From contig CAZVQJ010000040.1 in NCBI GenBank assembly GCA_964629165.1, positions 1 to 16,715 on the forward strand: a stretch of 16,715 bases of DNA, written 5' to 3'. Positions 1 to 8,800 of the stretch are shown here, one piece after another (within the stretch, counting starts at the first letter, position 1; each line of letters opens with the position of its first letter). The notes beneath the pieces are model-generated. The model saw only the letters and a list, made by a program, of their open reading frames with translations. It searched no databases and was not told the DNA's origin. The translations under genes and the position numbers were made by a program. Origin of the DNA: CAWVVV01 sp964629165. Lineage in GTDB: Bacteria; Verrucomicrobiota; Verrucomicrobiia; Opitutales; Oceanipulchritudinaceae.

Positions 1-1801
1 CGGCCATCCGTATAACGTCCGCCTGTCCGGTGAGCAGGAAGGTGTTCCAGAGCCTGATATCAGGCGATAGTTCCGAGTTTGCCCAAGCGAATCCTCCGAC
101 ATCGTAGCGCCAGACATGGCGATCGTAGTCATAACTGTGCATGACGTCACCGTAGTTCCAGAAGCCGTACCAATGCCGCTGCTCCACTTCGCGTTTATAA
201 TGTTCGAAATAGAAATCCAACTGATCCTCGATGGCGGCTTTGGCTGGCGTGGAGCGATCGGGCAGGTTCCAGAGTGCATCGGCAAAAACTCCGGCCGCCT
301 TGTAATCCTCCGGTCGGGCCACGAGTTGTGGGGGGGCCGACAAGGTCTCCGCCATGCGCACGATGCGCGCGCGCTCGGGAGTGCCCGCCAGCGCCCAGAT
401 CCGCAATTCGCTGGTGCGCGCCACGCCTTTGGCGTCGCCGAAACCGGGCTCGAAGTCCTCGTAGGTCACGTCCATCGCGGCGAGTTGCTTTGCGTGCGTG
501 TCCAGGCCCATGCCGTCGTGATAGAAGCGCATGTCCATGCTCCGCGCGTCGGGGGCCCAGAGCCACAAGGTCACTTCGGCCTCGTCCGTCACCGCACCGC
601 GGATATCAAGCTGGGAAGGATGACTCTGCCAAAAGTCCCGGATGCCGAAGGCAACGCCTCCCTCCGGGCTGCCGAGGTAGGCCAGTCCGCTCGAGCGTCC
701 ACCGTGGGCGCTGTCCAGCCAGGCATACCCGGCTTTTGTCCGTTTGCGGATGGAGAACGAGTCGGCCGTCGGCTGGAAGAGGGAAAAATCGCCAAAGGCG
801 GGAATCATTTCGAGACCACGGGACACGCGTTCGGACCATTCCTTGAGCGGTGGTGTTGCCCGGCCCGCGATCTGCGCCTCCCGCACCGCTTCGCCGGGGT
901 CGCGACGCAGGCCGGTGATACCGCGGACCGCCTCGCCCCAGAGACCACCGTCTTCTCCCGAAAACCGCACGTGCCGGTCGTGGAGGGGGCCGCGCATGGG
1001 GGTGTTGAAGCGCACCCCCAATCCGCGGATAAAGTCTTCGTTCACCTCCCCGTCATAGATGAAGGTGTGCAGCATCCTCAGGGAATCATCACCCGCGTAA
1101 AAATAGAGCCGGACGACGTAAGGCAGCCAAGCGCGATTTTCCTCGCTCACATGCATGCCTTCAAATCGAACCACTGCGCGCTGCGGACCGGACTGTTCCA
1201 GGACTACGTGATCGATGCGGCTACGGAAATCGGTCACCATCATCGGTTCGCCCGCTTCTGGAGCCTCCTTGTCCTGCGCCACCGCGACGAGGTGACCATC
1301 AGTGAGCGAAGGTTGGCCGTCGCGCTCGATGGACGCGATCAGGGTGGCGCCGGATTTCGGGATGCGCACGACGATTCGGCCGGTGTCGATCCTGATGGTG
1401 TCGCCGGTTTCCGCGGTGTCGAGCGATCCTGCCACGATGGCATCGGCATCCGGGCGGAGGCGGAAGCCAGTGGTATGAAAATGCTCGGGGGCGATCGCAT
1501 GGCCGCTCCACTTGAGGGAGCCGTCCGGCCAATAGGCTAAAGGCCAGCTCTGCACCGGTGTCGATTCCCCGGACAACGCCTCGAGCCGAAAACCGCTTTT
1601 CGCATCGACAGACCCCATCGGCCAGGCGGTTCCCAGCGTGCTCCCCGCGGGCACTTTGGCGTCATTGGATTCCAGCCAGTTCAGTTGGACCATCGGATCC
1701 GCGCCGGAGAGGCCGGACCAGCAGAGGAAATTCAAGGCGAAGCCGCACAGCAGTCGCAGGAGGAAGGATGATTTGCGAGGACTCAAAGCGGGTCGTGGCA
1801 T
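1..1801 (-). CDS. Exo-rhamnogalacturonan lyase family protein (PL26, YetA/PcRGLX-like), 3' end cut by window
   Basis: The gene begins with ATG at 1801 and stays open to base 1, giving the first 600 residues; the C-terminus is outside the window. Residues about 11-34 form a Sec signal peptide (basic start, then a hydrophobic run, cleavage near LSGA/D). The first mature domain has the pattern of the YetA/PcRGLX N-terminal beta-sandwich: WLE at 42-44, GTAWPMG at 57-63, and SWPLAYWPDGSLKWSGHAI at 85-103. The later block with WYGFWNYGDVMH (544-555), HVWRYDVGGFAW and NTFLLTGQADVIRMA (586-600) fits the catalytic part of the family. Family knowledge: PL26 enzymes release unsaturated disaccharides from RG-I chain ends by beta-elimination. 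It lies 133 bp downstream of the GH3 gene on the same strand, so co-transcription is likely. No clear ribosome-binding site precedes the ATG. The family call is fairly secure; substrate is inferred from family and neighbours. Confidence 0.85.
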   Translation of the reverse strand, partial: MPRPALSPRKSSFLLRLLCGFALNFLCWSGLSGADPMVQLNWLESNDAKVPAGSTLGTAWPMGSVDAKSGFRLEALSGESTPVQSWPLAYWPDGSLKWSGHAIAPEHFHTTGFRLRPDADAIVAGSLDTAETGDTIRIDTGRIVVRIPKSGATLIASIERDGQPSLTDGHLVAVAQDKEAPEAGEPMMVTDFRSRIDHVVLEQSGPQRAVVRFEGMHVSEENRAWLPYVVRLYFYAGDDSLRMLHTFIYDGEVNEDFIRGLGVRFNTPMRGPLHDRHVRFSGEDGGLWGEAVRGITGLRRDPGEAVREAQIAGRATPPLKEWSERVSRGLEMIPAFGDFSLFQPTADSFSIRKRTKAGYAWLDSAHGGRSSGLAYLGSPEGGVAFGIRDFWQSHPSQLDIRGAVTDEAEVTLWLWAPDARSMDMRFYHDGMGLDTHAKQLAAMDVTYEDFEPGFGDAKGVARTSELRIWALAGTPERARIVRMAETLSAPPQLVARPEDYKAAGVFADALWNLPDRSTPAKAAIEDQLDFYFEHYKREVEQRHWYGFWNYGDVMHSYDYDRHVWRYDVGGFAWANSELSPDIRLWNTFLLTGQADVIRMA

Positions 1802-1934
1802 AGGGAAGGAATGGTTGATGTGCAGTCTGATGGGTACGGGGTCACCCGGGATGAAGATGACGCCAGAGTAGCGCGGCGGAAACAGAAAAGAGGAAAAAGC
1901 TCCTTCCGGCCTTCAGGAAATCGAGGGAGGGGCG

Positions 1935-4418
1935 TCAGACGGGATCCACGGTGTCTCCGGGGAGCGGGTCTTCGACGGGTGCTTCCCCGTTCTCGTCGGT
2001 GATCCAGAAATTCCTAGAAAGTCGGATATCCGCGGAGGACGCCCCCACCATGAGCGTGAAGCGGCCGGGCTCGACGACCCATTCCTGCGCTGCATTGAAC
2101 AACTGGAGGTGTTCGCGGTTGAGGAAGAACTTCGCCGTGCGGGTCTCACCCGGCTTCAGGTGCATGCGTTCAAAGCCGACGAGGCGTTGTTCGAACGTGG
2201 TGACACTGCTGTAATCGTCCCTGAGGTAGAGCTGAACTACTTCGTCTCCCGCACGTTCTCCCGTGTTTGTCACTTTTACTTCAACCTCGATAGCGGGAGC
2301 ATCGATCGAAGAGCGGCTGGGGTTCACCTCAAGATCACTGTAGGCGAAGGCCGTGTAGCTGAGCCCGTGACCAAAGGGAAAAAGTGCGCCCTCCACCTGA
2401 CCGTAGTCCCGATCCTGTGCGCCGGGCTTTGAGGGAAAGTTGAAGGGAAGCTGGCCGACCGATTGGGGAACGGTGACGGGCAACCTTCCCGCTGGATTGT
2501 AGTGACCAAACAGGACGTCGGCCAGTGCGGTGCCGCCGTCTTCGCCGGGAAACCACATTTCCACCATCGCGGGAACACGCCGCGCGGCGAACTGGGTGCT
2601 GAGGGGGCGGCCGTTCGAGAGGACGAGGACGACCGGCTTGCCGGTGGCGTGGAGGGCGCGGAGCAGTTCCTCCTGATAGCCGGGAAGATCCAGGCTGATC
2701 CGGCTGTAGGATTCCCGGCACTGTTCGTCGGTTTCCCCGAGCAGGGCGATAATCACATCGACATCCCGGGCCGCTGCGACGGCTGCGTCGATGCCTGCCT
2801 GGACGTCGGCCGAAGGGCTTTCCTTGAACACATCGCTGAGGGGCCAGTTCTCGTCGGCGGCCTCGACGCCTTTGACGTAATCGACCACTGCGATGCCCTC
2901 GAGGGCCGCGCGGATGCCTTCGAGCGGTGTCACAAAATCGAGATGCTGGGCCCCGTATCGGCTCCACCAGGCACGCTCGTGGTGGGCGAGAGGGCCGGCC
3001 ACGAGAACACGATCCAGGCGGTCCGGATCGAGCGGGAGGAGCGCGTCCTCGTTTTTCAGGAGGATGATGGATTCGCGCGCGGCCCGGGCCGCGATGGCGA
3101 GATGATCCGGGTGGCGAACGACTCCTGCAGCCCCGTCGGGGTCGCTCCGGTAGGGCTGATCAAAGAGGCCGAGTCGGAATTTCACGCGCAGGATGTCGCG
3201 GACGCGGTCATCGATCGTTTCGATGGATAGAAGACCGTCTCGAACGAGTTCCCGGAGCGGCTCGGCGTATTCTTCAGGTTTGGTGAAATTGGTGCGGATG
3301 TTCAATCCGGCTTCGACCGAGAGGCGGATCGCTTCCTTCGGAGTGGGCGCGACACGGTGTTTCTCGTGGATGAACTCCACCGCGGCGCTATCGGAGACGA
3401 TGTAGCCCTCGAATCCCCATTCCTCCCGCAGGATCTCCTTCAGAAAGAGCGAGCTGCTTTGGACGGGAACGCCATCGTAGTCATTATAGGAGGCCATCAC
3501 TCCCAGCGCGCCGCCCTGCCGGATGGCTTTGCGAAAAGGGGCGAGGTGGACCGTCTGCACTTCGCTCCACGTAGCATGCGGGTCGGTGCGCGCATGACCG
3601 TCCCGTCCCCCCTTGGGAATTCCGTAGACCGCGTAGTGTTTCAGGGTCGAGGCAACGCCTTGTTCCTGAATGCCGAGAACCTGCTGCAGGCCGAGTTCAG
3701 AAATGAGAAACGGATCCTCCCCATAGCTCTCGATGATGCGTCCCCAGCGAGGATCCCGGGAAACGTCGAGAACGGGTGAATACACGTTTGTGTAGCCCAG
3801 CGCCCTTGCTTCGCGTCCGGTCGTGCGGCCGATCTCGCGGACAAGCGCGGTATTCCAGGTACTCGCGACGCCGAGTTGGGCGGGAAAGCTGGTAGCTTTC
3901 GAATGCATCAGGCCCCGGATCCCTTCATTCGTGAAATCGACCGGGATCCCGAGGCGGGTGTTTTCGACAAACCAGCGCTGCACCTCATTGATCGCCCGGG
4001 CATGGGTGGACCACGGCAAGTCATGCTCGGGATTCGGGAGATTCCCGCTCCAGCCTTCGTTCCCGTTCATGTGCTCGTCGATATTCCCGATACCGTCTTT
4101 CCACATCCGCTCACTCCAGCGCTCGGTCGGCAGCTCGTCCTTGAGCACCCGCGGATACCCGTAAAGGGTCGTCATCTGGGCGGTCTTTTCTTCCAGCGTC
4201 ATGCGGGAGAGGAGATCTTCGATCCGGACGTCTTCCGGCAGCGTCGCATCCTCATACGGGTCAAGCTCACCGTTCTTGTTGAAATCGATCCATCCTTCAT
4301 GGTGAATCTGCGTGGACGGTGTGCGGGTCATGAAAATATCGGCCGACGGGGCGACCGCGCCTTGGAGGGCAGAGACCGCCGCGAGCGTCGCGTAAAGGCT
4401 GAATCCGGAAGATTTCAT
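1935..4418 (-). CDS. Secreted glycoside hydrolase family 3 (BglX-like beta-glycosidase)
   Basis: This is an 827-residue GH3 enzyme that should remove terminal beta-linked glucose, xylose or related sugars with retention of configuration. I start it at ATG 4418 because that gives a plausible signal peptide (residues 1-23); the frame stays open to 4652, but that would run through the operator region and into the divergent regulator gene. Visible landmarks are EEKTAQM (76-82), the GH3 signature RDPRWGRIIESYGEDPF (221-237), KHYAVYG (260-266), and VSD at 341-343 with D343 as the expected nucleophile. GETDEQCRESYSR (561-573) aligns with the BglX acid/base segment, making E569 the likely acid/base. 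The GH3 C-terminal domain (about 450-690) ends in PFGHGLSYT, followed by a fibronectin-III-like domain (about 705-800). An aspartate-rich loop, DFNKNGELDPYED (45-57), may bind calcium. Residues of the active site do not let me fix the sugar specificity. Confidence 0.93.
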   Translation of the reverse strand: MKSSGFSLYATLAAVSALQGAVAPSADIFMTRTPSTQIHHEGWIDFNKNGELDPYEDATLPEDVRIEDLLSRMTLEEKTAQMTTLYGYPRVLKDELPTERWSERMWKDGIGNIDEHMNGNEGWSGNLPNPEHDLPWSTHARAINEVQRWFVENTRLGIPVDFTNEGIRGLMHSKATSFPAQLGVASTWNTALVREIGRTTGREARALGYTNVYSPVLDVSRDPRWGRIIESYGEDPFLISELGLQQVLGIQEQGVASTLKHYAVYGIPKGGRDGHARTDPHATWSEVQTVHLAPFRKAIRQGGALGVMASYNDYDGVPVQSSSLFLKEILREEWGFEGYIVSDSAAVEFIHEKHRVAPTPKEAIRLSVEAGLNIRTNFTKPEEYAEPLRELVRDGLLSIETIDDRVRDILRVKFRLGLFDQPYRSDPDGAAGVVRHPDHLAIAARAARESIILLKNEDALLPLDPDRLDRVLVAGPLAHHERAWWSRYGAQHLDFVTPLEGIRAALEGIAVVDYVKGVEAADENWPLSDVFKESPSADVQAGIDAAVAAARDVDVIIALLGETDEQCRESYSRISLDLPGYQEELLRALHATGKPVVLVLSNGRPLSTQFAARRVPAMVEMWFPGEDGGTALADVLFGHYNPAGRLPVTVPQSVGQLPFNFPSKPGAQDRDYGQVEGALFPFGHGLSYTAFAYSDLEVNPSRSSIDAPAIEVEVKVTNTGERAGDEVVQLYLRDDYSSVTTFEQRLVGFERMHLKPGETRTAKFFLNREHLQLFNAAQEWVVEPGRFTLMVGASSADIRLSRNFWITDENGEAPVEDPLPGDTVDPV

Positions 4419-4445
4419 GCGGAGGGAAAAAGGGTTCACGGGTGC

Positions 4446-4527
4446 AACGTGTTGGGGCAAGAACGAGAATGCCACCCGCAAAGCGTGTTGTTTTGCGATA
4501 AGATAGTGACATTTTGCGCAACACGTT
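4446..4527. repeat. Three copies of a CGTGTTG word around the operator
   Basis: AACGTGTTG occurs at 4446-4454 (plus) and 4519-4527 (minus, read as CAACACGTT on plus), and CGTGTTG occurs at 4484-4490 (plus). The second and third copies form an inverted repeat that brackets the 31-bp module. Copies one and two are 36 bp apart. They may be additional binding sites, but no protein can be assigned from the sequence. Confidence 0.5.
4491..4521 (-). promoter_or_regulatory. Putative operator facing the GH3 gene (direct repeat, 21-bp spacing)
   Basis: Read on the minus strand, this module follows TTGCGYAAA-N4-CACT-N3-TT-N2-CGCAAA and contains two CGCAAAA half-sites whose starts are exactly 21 bp apart. 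On the plus strand the same repeat appears as TTTTGCG at 4491-4497 and 4512-4518. It ends 72 bp upstream of the GH3 start codon. It matches the module at 5721-5751 in orientation relative to the downstream gene and at 20 of 31 positions without gaps. Two-turn direct repeats are typical for AraC-family regulators. Binding by the neighbouring XylR-like protein is inference. Confidence 0.6.
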
Positions 4528-4543
4528 CTTCTCTTGAGCCATC

Positions 4544-5728
4544 GTGGGAGCCGTCTCCAGAAATGCCACTCAAAATGTTCCATGGCACGCCCGGAGACGG
4601 GTCCTGATCGCTCTTTACTGGTGGGAGGACCGTGTCTTTGAAGGTGTCGCAAAAGTGGCAGCGGAACGAGGATGGGTCCTCGATTGCCGGATGCGCTGGC
4701 GCAATATCATCCCGGATCTCCCCAGTTGGCGGGGCGATGGCATCATCGCAAATCCCGGCCTCTCGAATCCGATTACACCTCTCGTCGAACTCATCGAACG
4801 CTCCGGGATCCCGACTGTCGGATTGCAGCGCTTCGGGGAGTATCCCTGCACCACCCGCGTCGTCCTGGACCACGAGGCGATCGGAAAAACAGCGGGTGAG
4901 TATCTGCTCTCGCTCGGGTTCCGAAGACTCGGCTACGTTTCCTTCGCTGACAACGCGATTGAGAAGGCGCGCTGCCGCGGGTTTGTCAAAGCGGTGGAGG
5001 ATGCCGGTGCGGCCGTCTTTCAGATACCTTTCGTGGGATTGAAGGAGTGGGTTTCCGCACAGCCCAAGCCGATTGCCCTCTGGGCCGTCAATGATCTCAA
5101 TGCGGTCGAAGTCACCACAGCCTGTCTCGACGCCGGCCTGCGCGTTCCCGAGGAAGTGGCGGTCCTCGGGGCGGACGATTCGCACACGCTCTGCGAATTT
5201 TCGGAAGTGCCTCTGTCCAGTGTGCGCTGTAATTTCGAAGAGCAGGGGACGCTCGCCGCGACGATCCTGCATCAGCTGATGGAGGGTGAGAAGAGGGACC
5301 CCGGCCCTTTCGTCATTCAACCGGCCGGAGTCAGCGGTCGGCGGTCGACCGATACCATCGCGGTTCCCGACCTGGACGTCACCCGGGCGCTCCGGCTGAT
5401 CCGGGATCGCTTCCGGGAGCCCCTGACGGTGGAGGAGATTGCCGCCGAGGTGGGAGTTTCGCTGCGGCGGTTGCAGGATGCGTTCCAGCGTCACCTGCCG
5501 TTCACGATGGTTCAGGAAGTGGCGAGGGTGCGCGTCGAGCATGCGCGGACGCTCCTCGCCGACCGACGCCTCAAGCTGGATGCGGTGGCCCTGGAATGTG
5601 GTTTTTCAAGCCGGTTTCATTTTATCCGCACCTTCGAGCGCGTGACGGGAGAAACACCCACCGCGTGGAGGAAACGGATGGAGAACGAATCCGCAGAGGC
5701 ATTGGACAGGGCGGACAATATTGCGTAA
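4544..5728 (+). CDS. XylR-like transcriptional regulator (LacI-type sensor plus AraC-type HTH)
   Basis: This 394-residue protein combines a periplasmic-binding-protein/LacI-like sugar sensor (about 18-265) with a C-terminal AraC-family DNA-binding domain (about 278-378). Sensor features include RVLIALYWWEDRVFEGV (19-35), VVLDHEAIGKTAGEYLLSLG (106-125) and ALWAVNDLNAVEV (178-190), and the segment VAVLGADD near 205-212. The two helix-turn-helix units are near 295-314 (LTVEEIAAEVGVS) and 343-365, ending in VALECGFSSRFHFIRTFERV. This order matches E. coli XylR, where sugar binding to the sensor activates DNA binding to direct repeats. The start is GTG at 4544, just after an in-frame TGA; no early ATG exists in frame. 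It sits between two operator-like modules and divergent enzyme genes, so it most likely activates both operons in response to an RG-I-derived sugar. The ligand cannot be read from the sequence. Confidence 0.92.
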   Translation: MGAVSRNATQNVPWHARRRVLIALYWWEDRVFEGVAKVAAERGWVLDCRMRWRNIIPDLPSWRGDGIIANPGLSNPITPLVELIERSGIPTVGLQRFGEYPCTTRVVLDHEAIGKTAGEYLLSLGFRRLGYVSFADNAIEKARCRGFVKAVEDAGAAVFQIPFVGLKEWVSAQPKPIALWAVNDLNAVEVTTACLDAGLRVPEEVAVLGADDSHTLCEFSEVPLSSVRCNFEEQGTLAATILHQLMEGEKRDPGPFVIQPAGVSGRRSTDTIAVPDLDVTRALRLIRDRFREPLTVEEIAAEVGVSLRRLQDAFQRHLPFTMVQEVARVRVEHARTLLADRRLKLDAVALECGFSSRFHFIRTFERVTGETPTAWRKRMENESAEALDRADNIA

Positions 5729-5749
5729 ATCAGCACTGATTTCGCGCAA
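5721..5749. repeat. Near-perfect dyad within the operator
   Basis: AAATCAG-CA-CTGATTT (5727-5742) is a perfect 7-bp inverted repeat with a 2-base centre. It is flanked by TTGCG (5721-5725) and CGCAA (5745-5749), which are also complementary. As RNA it could fold into a hairpin of about 11 pairs with a small internal bulge. No T-run follows, so it is not a typical intrinsic terminator. It overlaps the direct-repeat operator, and the sequence alone does not say which symmetry matters. Confidence 0.45.
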
Positions 5750-5751
5750 AT
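5721..5751 (+). promoter_or_regulatory. Putative operator facing the GH2 gene, overlapping the regulator stop codon
   Basis: The module reads TTGCGTAAAT at 5721-5730 and TCGCGCAAAT at 5742-5751, that is, two CGYAAAT half-sites with starts 21 bp apart. It shares 20 of 31 positions with the minus-strand copy at 4491-4521. It ends 50 bp before the GTG at 5802. The TAA stop of the regulator (5726-5728) lies inside the first half-site. A partial third copy, TTGCGCAT, lies at 5761-5768. Assignment to the XylR-like regulator is inference. Confidence 0.6.
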
Positions 5752-5801
5752 AGACACTCGTTGCGCATCGCATCCGGTCCCGGCTCGGTGAAAACTCGCT
5801 C

Positions 5802-8800
5802 GTGTCGAAACCTGAGAACCTTCCGAAACCCTTTCTGTTTTCTTTGAATCCGCGCTATTCACTCTCCTTACGGATCGCTCACGGCTCCCCGATTCGCCCT
5901 TTTCGCACGCTCTTCGGCCTGCTTTTCCTGTTCGTGCTGATCACGCCCCAACTGGTGTTGGGAGCGCCCGAACGCTTGCGGCTCAACTTCAACCCCGATT
6001 GGCGCATGGGTGTCGGCGATTTTCCGGGTGCCGAGGCGCCGGACTTCGACGATTCGGCATTCGAGCCGGTCACGTTGCCCCGGGCGTGGAACGAGGACGA
6101 CGCGTTTCATCTCTCCATCCACGAGCACCGGACGGGGATTGCCTGGTATCGCAAGACATTCAGGTTGCCCGAAAGGAGCGAACCGGGAAAAGTGTACATC
6201 GAGTTCGAAGGCGCGCGCCAGCAAGCGCTCGTATGGGTCAACGGCGTGCGCGTGGGATCGCACGAAAATGGCGTCATGGCATTCGGATTCGACCTCACGA
6301 ACCATCTGAAACCATGGCCGGAGACGAACGTCATCGCGGTGCGGACCAACAATGCCTGGAACTATCGCGAGGAGGTCTCGGGACAGACCTTCCAGTGGGC
6401 GGATCGGAATTTCAATGCCAACTACGGTGGTCTCGTAAAGAACGTCAACCTGCACCTCACGGGGGTCCTGCACCAGACCCTTCCGCTATATTCCAGCCTC
6501 GGGTACACCGGCGTCTATGTCTATGCCAGCCAGATGGATGTGGCGAACCGGAGTGCCGTGATCAATGTCGAATCCGAAGTCGTTTTCGAACCGCGGCGAA
6601 ATCAGGATTTTGACTTTGAGGTGGAGATCCGCGACCGCGACGGAAAGCTTGTGAAGGCGTTTTCGGGCGGGAAGCACACGGCGCCATCAAGAGGACGTGT
6701 GATCGCCCGGGCATCGGCGAAGGTCGACGACCTTGAGTTCTGGAGCTGGGGCTACGGTTATCTTTACGAAGTGACGACGAAGCTCAAGGTCGATGGCGAG
6801 GTCGTTGATGAGGTTCGAACGATGACCGGGTTCCGCAAGACCGCGTTCGAAGATGGTGTCGTAAAACTCAACGACCGCATCCTTCACGTGAAGGGGTATG
6901 CGCAAAGAACTTCCAACGAGTGGCCTGCGATCGGCCTCTCGGTACCCCCTTGGTTGAGCGATTATTCGAACGGACTGATGATCGAGAGCGGGGCCAACAT
7001 GGTCCGCTGGATGCACGTCACTCCGTGGCGGCAGGATGTCGAATCCTCCGACCGCGTAGGCCTGATGCAGATGCTTCCGGCAGGCGATTCCGAGCGGGAT
7101 GCGGTCGGTCGTAAATGGCTGCAGCGAGTTGAGTTGATGCGCGATGCGATCGTCTACTACCGGAACAATCCCAGCGTAATCGTTTACGAGGCCGGCAACA
7201 ATGGCATCAGCGAAGAGCACATGGCGGAGATGAAGGCGATCCGCAACCAGTTTGACCCGCACGGCGGCCGGGCGGTCGGAAGCCGGGATATGTTGGGATC
7301 GAAAGAAGCCGAGTATGGCGGGGAGATGCTCTATATTAACAAGAGTGCGAGCCAGCCGTATTGGCAAACCGAATACTCCAGGGATGAAGGGTTGCGGAAG
7401 TATTGGGACGAATATTCGCCTCCCTACCACAAGGACGGGGACGGGCCGCTCTACAACGGTCAATCCGCCCGCTCCTACAACCGCAACCAGGACTCCCACG
7501 CGATCGAGAACGTGATCCGCTGGTATGACTACTGGCGTGAACGGCCGGGGACCGGAAAGCGCGTGAATGGTGGAGGACTGAATATCATTTTTTCGGATAC
7601 AAACACGCACTACCGTGGAGCGGAGAACTACCGCCGGAGCGGCGAAGTGGATGCCATGCGAATCCCGAAGGACGGATTTTTTGCCCATCAGGTGATGTGG
7701 AATGGCTGGGTCGATCCCGCCGAACCGAAGGCACATATCCTCGGACACTGGAATTACGCGGACGGCACGGTGAAAGACATCTATGTCGTGGCGAACACGG
7801 AATCGGTCGAGTTGAAGGTGAACGGAAAGGCGCTGGGCAAAGGGGTTCGCAGCCACCGCTTCCTTTTCACATTCGAGAACGTTTCCTGGGAACCGGGCGT
7901 GATCGAGGCCATCGGCAGGGACGGGGCGGGGAAGGTGGTTTCTTCCGCCCGCCACGAAACGGCGGGTGCTCCCGCCGCCCTCAGGCTGCAGCTGATCGGA
8001 CCAGGTGGAAACCTGCGAGCCGATGGAGCCGATGTTTTCCTGGCGCAAGTGGAAGTGGTCGACAGCAAAGGCAACCGTTGTCCGACCGCCCTCGACATGG
8101 TTGAGTTTTCACTGGAAGGACCGGCCGAGTGGCGCGGCGGGATCGCTCAGGGGCCGGACAACCACATCCTGTCAAAGTCCCTTCCGGTCGAAGGCGGTGT
8201 CAATCGGGTGCTCGTCCGAAGCACCCCCGAGAGCGGCCGGATCGTGCTGCGCGCCGCATCAGAAGGCCTGGAAGGGGCCACGCTGTCGATCGAATCGCAG
8301 GCGGTTTCCACGACGGACGGCTGGAGTGAATCATTTCCCGCTGATACTCTCAGCGGCTCGCTCCTGAAGGGGCCGACACCTCCTGGAGTTTCCATCACAT
8401 CGACGCGCAAGGCAGTGGCGATCAAACGTGCGGGGAGCGTCTCGGGCAACGATCCGAGGCTCGCTTTCGATGACAATGAGGCGAGTGCATGGATTGGATA
8501 CGGGTCCATCGAATTTGAGCTGGAGCGTGAGGCAATACTCAGCGAGATCACGATGAAAACGGGTGGCTTTCGTGCCCGCAGCTATCCGATTCGGGTGCGC
8601 GTGGGGGCAAAAGTGGTCTACGAAGGCGCCACCCCGCGCAGTCTCGGATACATCACCCTGCCGCTTGAACCGACGACCGGGGACCGCGTTACGATCGAGA
8701 TCCTCTCGGGCAGCGAGGCCCGCGATGCCTTCGGCGAGTTGACCGAACTTATCGATCAAGGCAACGCGACCACCGGGGAGGAGAAGGTCGGGGAAGCAGA

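Larger units (their letters stand above)
4416..4543. promoter_or_regulatory. Divergent promoter region between GH3 gene and regulator gene
   Basis: About 125 bp separate the divergent start codons (4418 minus, 4544 plus). The segment holds the 31-bp operator-like module and three copies of CGTGTTG, described separately. I see no convincing sigma-70 -35/-10 pair on either strand. A TGA in the regulator frame at 4535-4537 limits its start to GTG 4544 or later. Confidence 0.6.

Noticed and set aside
116..1540. 474-codon plus-strand open frame
   Set aside because: It lies antisense to the PL26 gene, whose minus-strand product has a signal peptide and clear family motifs. The plus frame shows no recognisable domain; such shadows are common in GC-rich genes.
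1802..1934. Possible terminator or promoter between the GH3 and PL26 genes
   Set aside because: Short complementary TTCC/GGAA words occur, but no stable stem with a T-run and no clear promoter pair could be seen, so read-through transcription is the simplest view.
4419..4652. Upstream extension of the GH3 frame to 4652
   Set aside because: It would place coding sequence across the operator module and into the divergent regulator gene, and would bury the signal peptide at residue 79. ATG 4418 is the better start.
4436..5542. 368-codon minus-strand open frame
   Set aside because: Antisense to the XylR-like regulator, which has unmistakable sensor and AraC HTH motifs. The minus frame has no domain pattern.
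6687..8048. 453-codon minus-strand open frame
   Set aside because: Antisense shadow of the GH2 gene; composition is that of a mirrored coding frame with no recognisable domains.
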